In this document: positions 21,881 to 21,951 of the stretch, piece after piece
How the letters are laid out: each line of letters begins with the position of its first letter
Numbering within the stretch: position 1 is the first letter of the stretch
Made by a program: the position numbers and the translations under genes
From: VGBK01 sp964548475
GTDB taxonomy: Bacteria > Actinomycetota > Acidimicrobiia > Spongiisociales > UBA11373
NCBI GenBank assembly: GCA_964548475.1
Contig: CAZJRF010000025.1
Location: forward strand, 1-21,951
Direction: 5' to 3'
Length of the DNA stretch: 21,951 nt
Notes under the pieces: generated by a model
Databases searched by the model: none
What the model saw: only the letters and a program-made list of their open reading frames with translations
What the model was told of the DNA's origin: nothing

Positions 21881-21951
<71 letters not shown>

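Overview
The window is a GC-rich chromosomal segment of an actinobacterium. The strongest evidence is the syntenic block crgA, trpG/pabA-type amidotransferase, pknB, pbpA, rodA, pstP, fhaB, fhaA and tRNA-Leu, which is the actinobacterial cell-wall/division signalling locus. Ser/Thr/Pro-rich linkers, many GTG starts and promoters whose -10 box lies 6-7 nt before a start codon fit this. An Acidimicrobiia-like lineage is only a guess. A run of ten Ns (21687-21696) flanked by artefact-like G/C homopolymers shows that this is a draft or metagenomic scaffold.

Layout. (1) 1-544: 3' end of a thiolase gene, cut by the window edge. (2) 545-889: non-coding, with hairpins and a probable terminator. (3) 890-6179: an arsenic/thiol-redox cluster on the + strand: an ArsR-type repressor, a TauE/SafE permease, an ACR3 arsenite exporter, an ArsP-like permease with a CSC motif, a small CxxC thioredoxin-like protein, and a membrane protein joining an extracytoplasmic thioredoxin-like domain to a C-terminal VKOR domain. 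The set suggests metalloid efflux coupled to thiol-disulfide chemistry; no arsenate reductase gene is visible. (4) 6378-7418: a solitary xdhC-like gene on the - strand. (5) 7615-15705: crgA (-), trpG (+), then the tightly overlapping - strand operon fhaA-fhaB-pstP-rodA-pbpA-pknB. This operon combines an elongation/division SEDS protein and class B PBP with a PASTA kinase, its phosphatase and two FHA readers. The kinase carries seven PASTA repeats. (6) 15770-17221: tRNA-Leu(CAG), followed after only 5 nt by a membrane-anchored protein gene broken by a one-base frameshift, and then a DUF4446-type gene. (7) 17286-19198: serS overlapping a UbiE/MenG-like methyltransferase gene. (8) 19199-19846: hairpin repeats and a small SRP RNA on the - strand. 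(9) 19847-21499: an MFS exporter with a C-terminal ABM-like domain. (10) 21500-21951: more hairpin repeats, the assembly gap, and a tRNA-Ser(GCU) running off the end.

The two least explained signals are a family of intergenic hairpins with a conserved C-rich frame and covarying stems, found in three intergenic regions, and the reversed-order thioredoxin-VKOR fusion inside the arsenic cluster. Neither can be proved novel from sequence reading alone.
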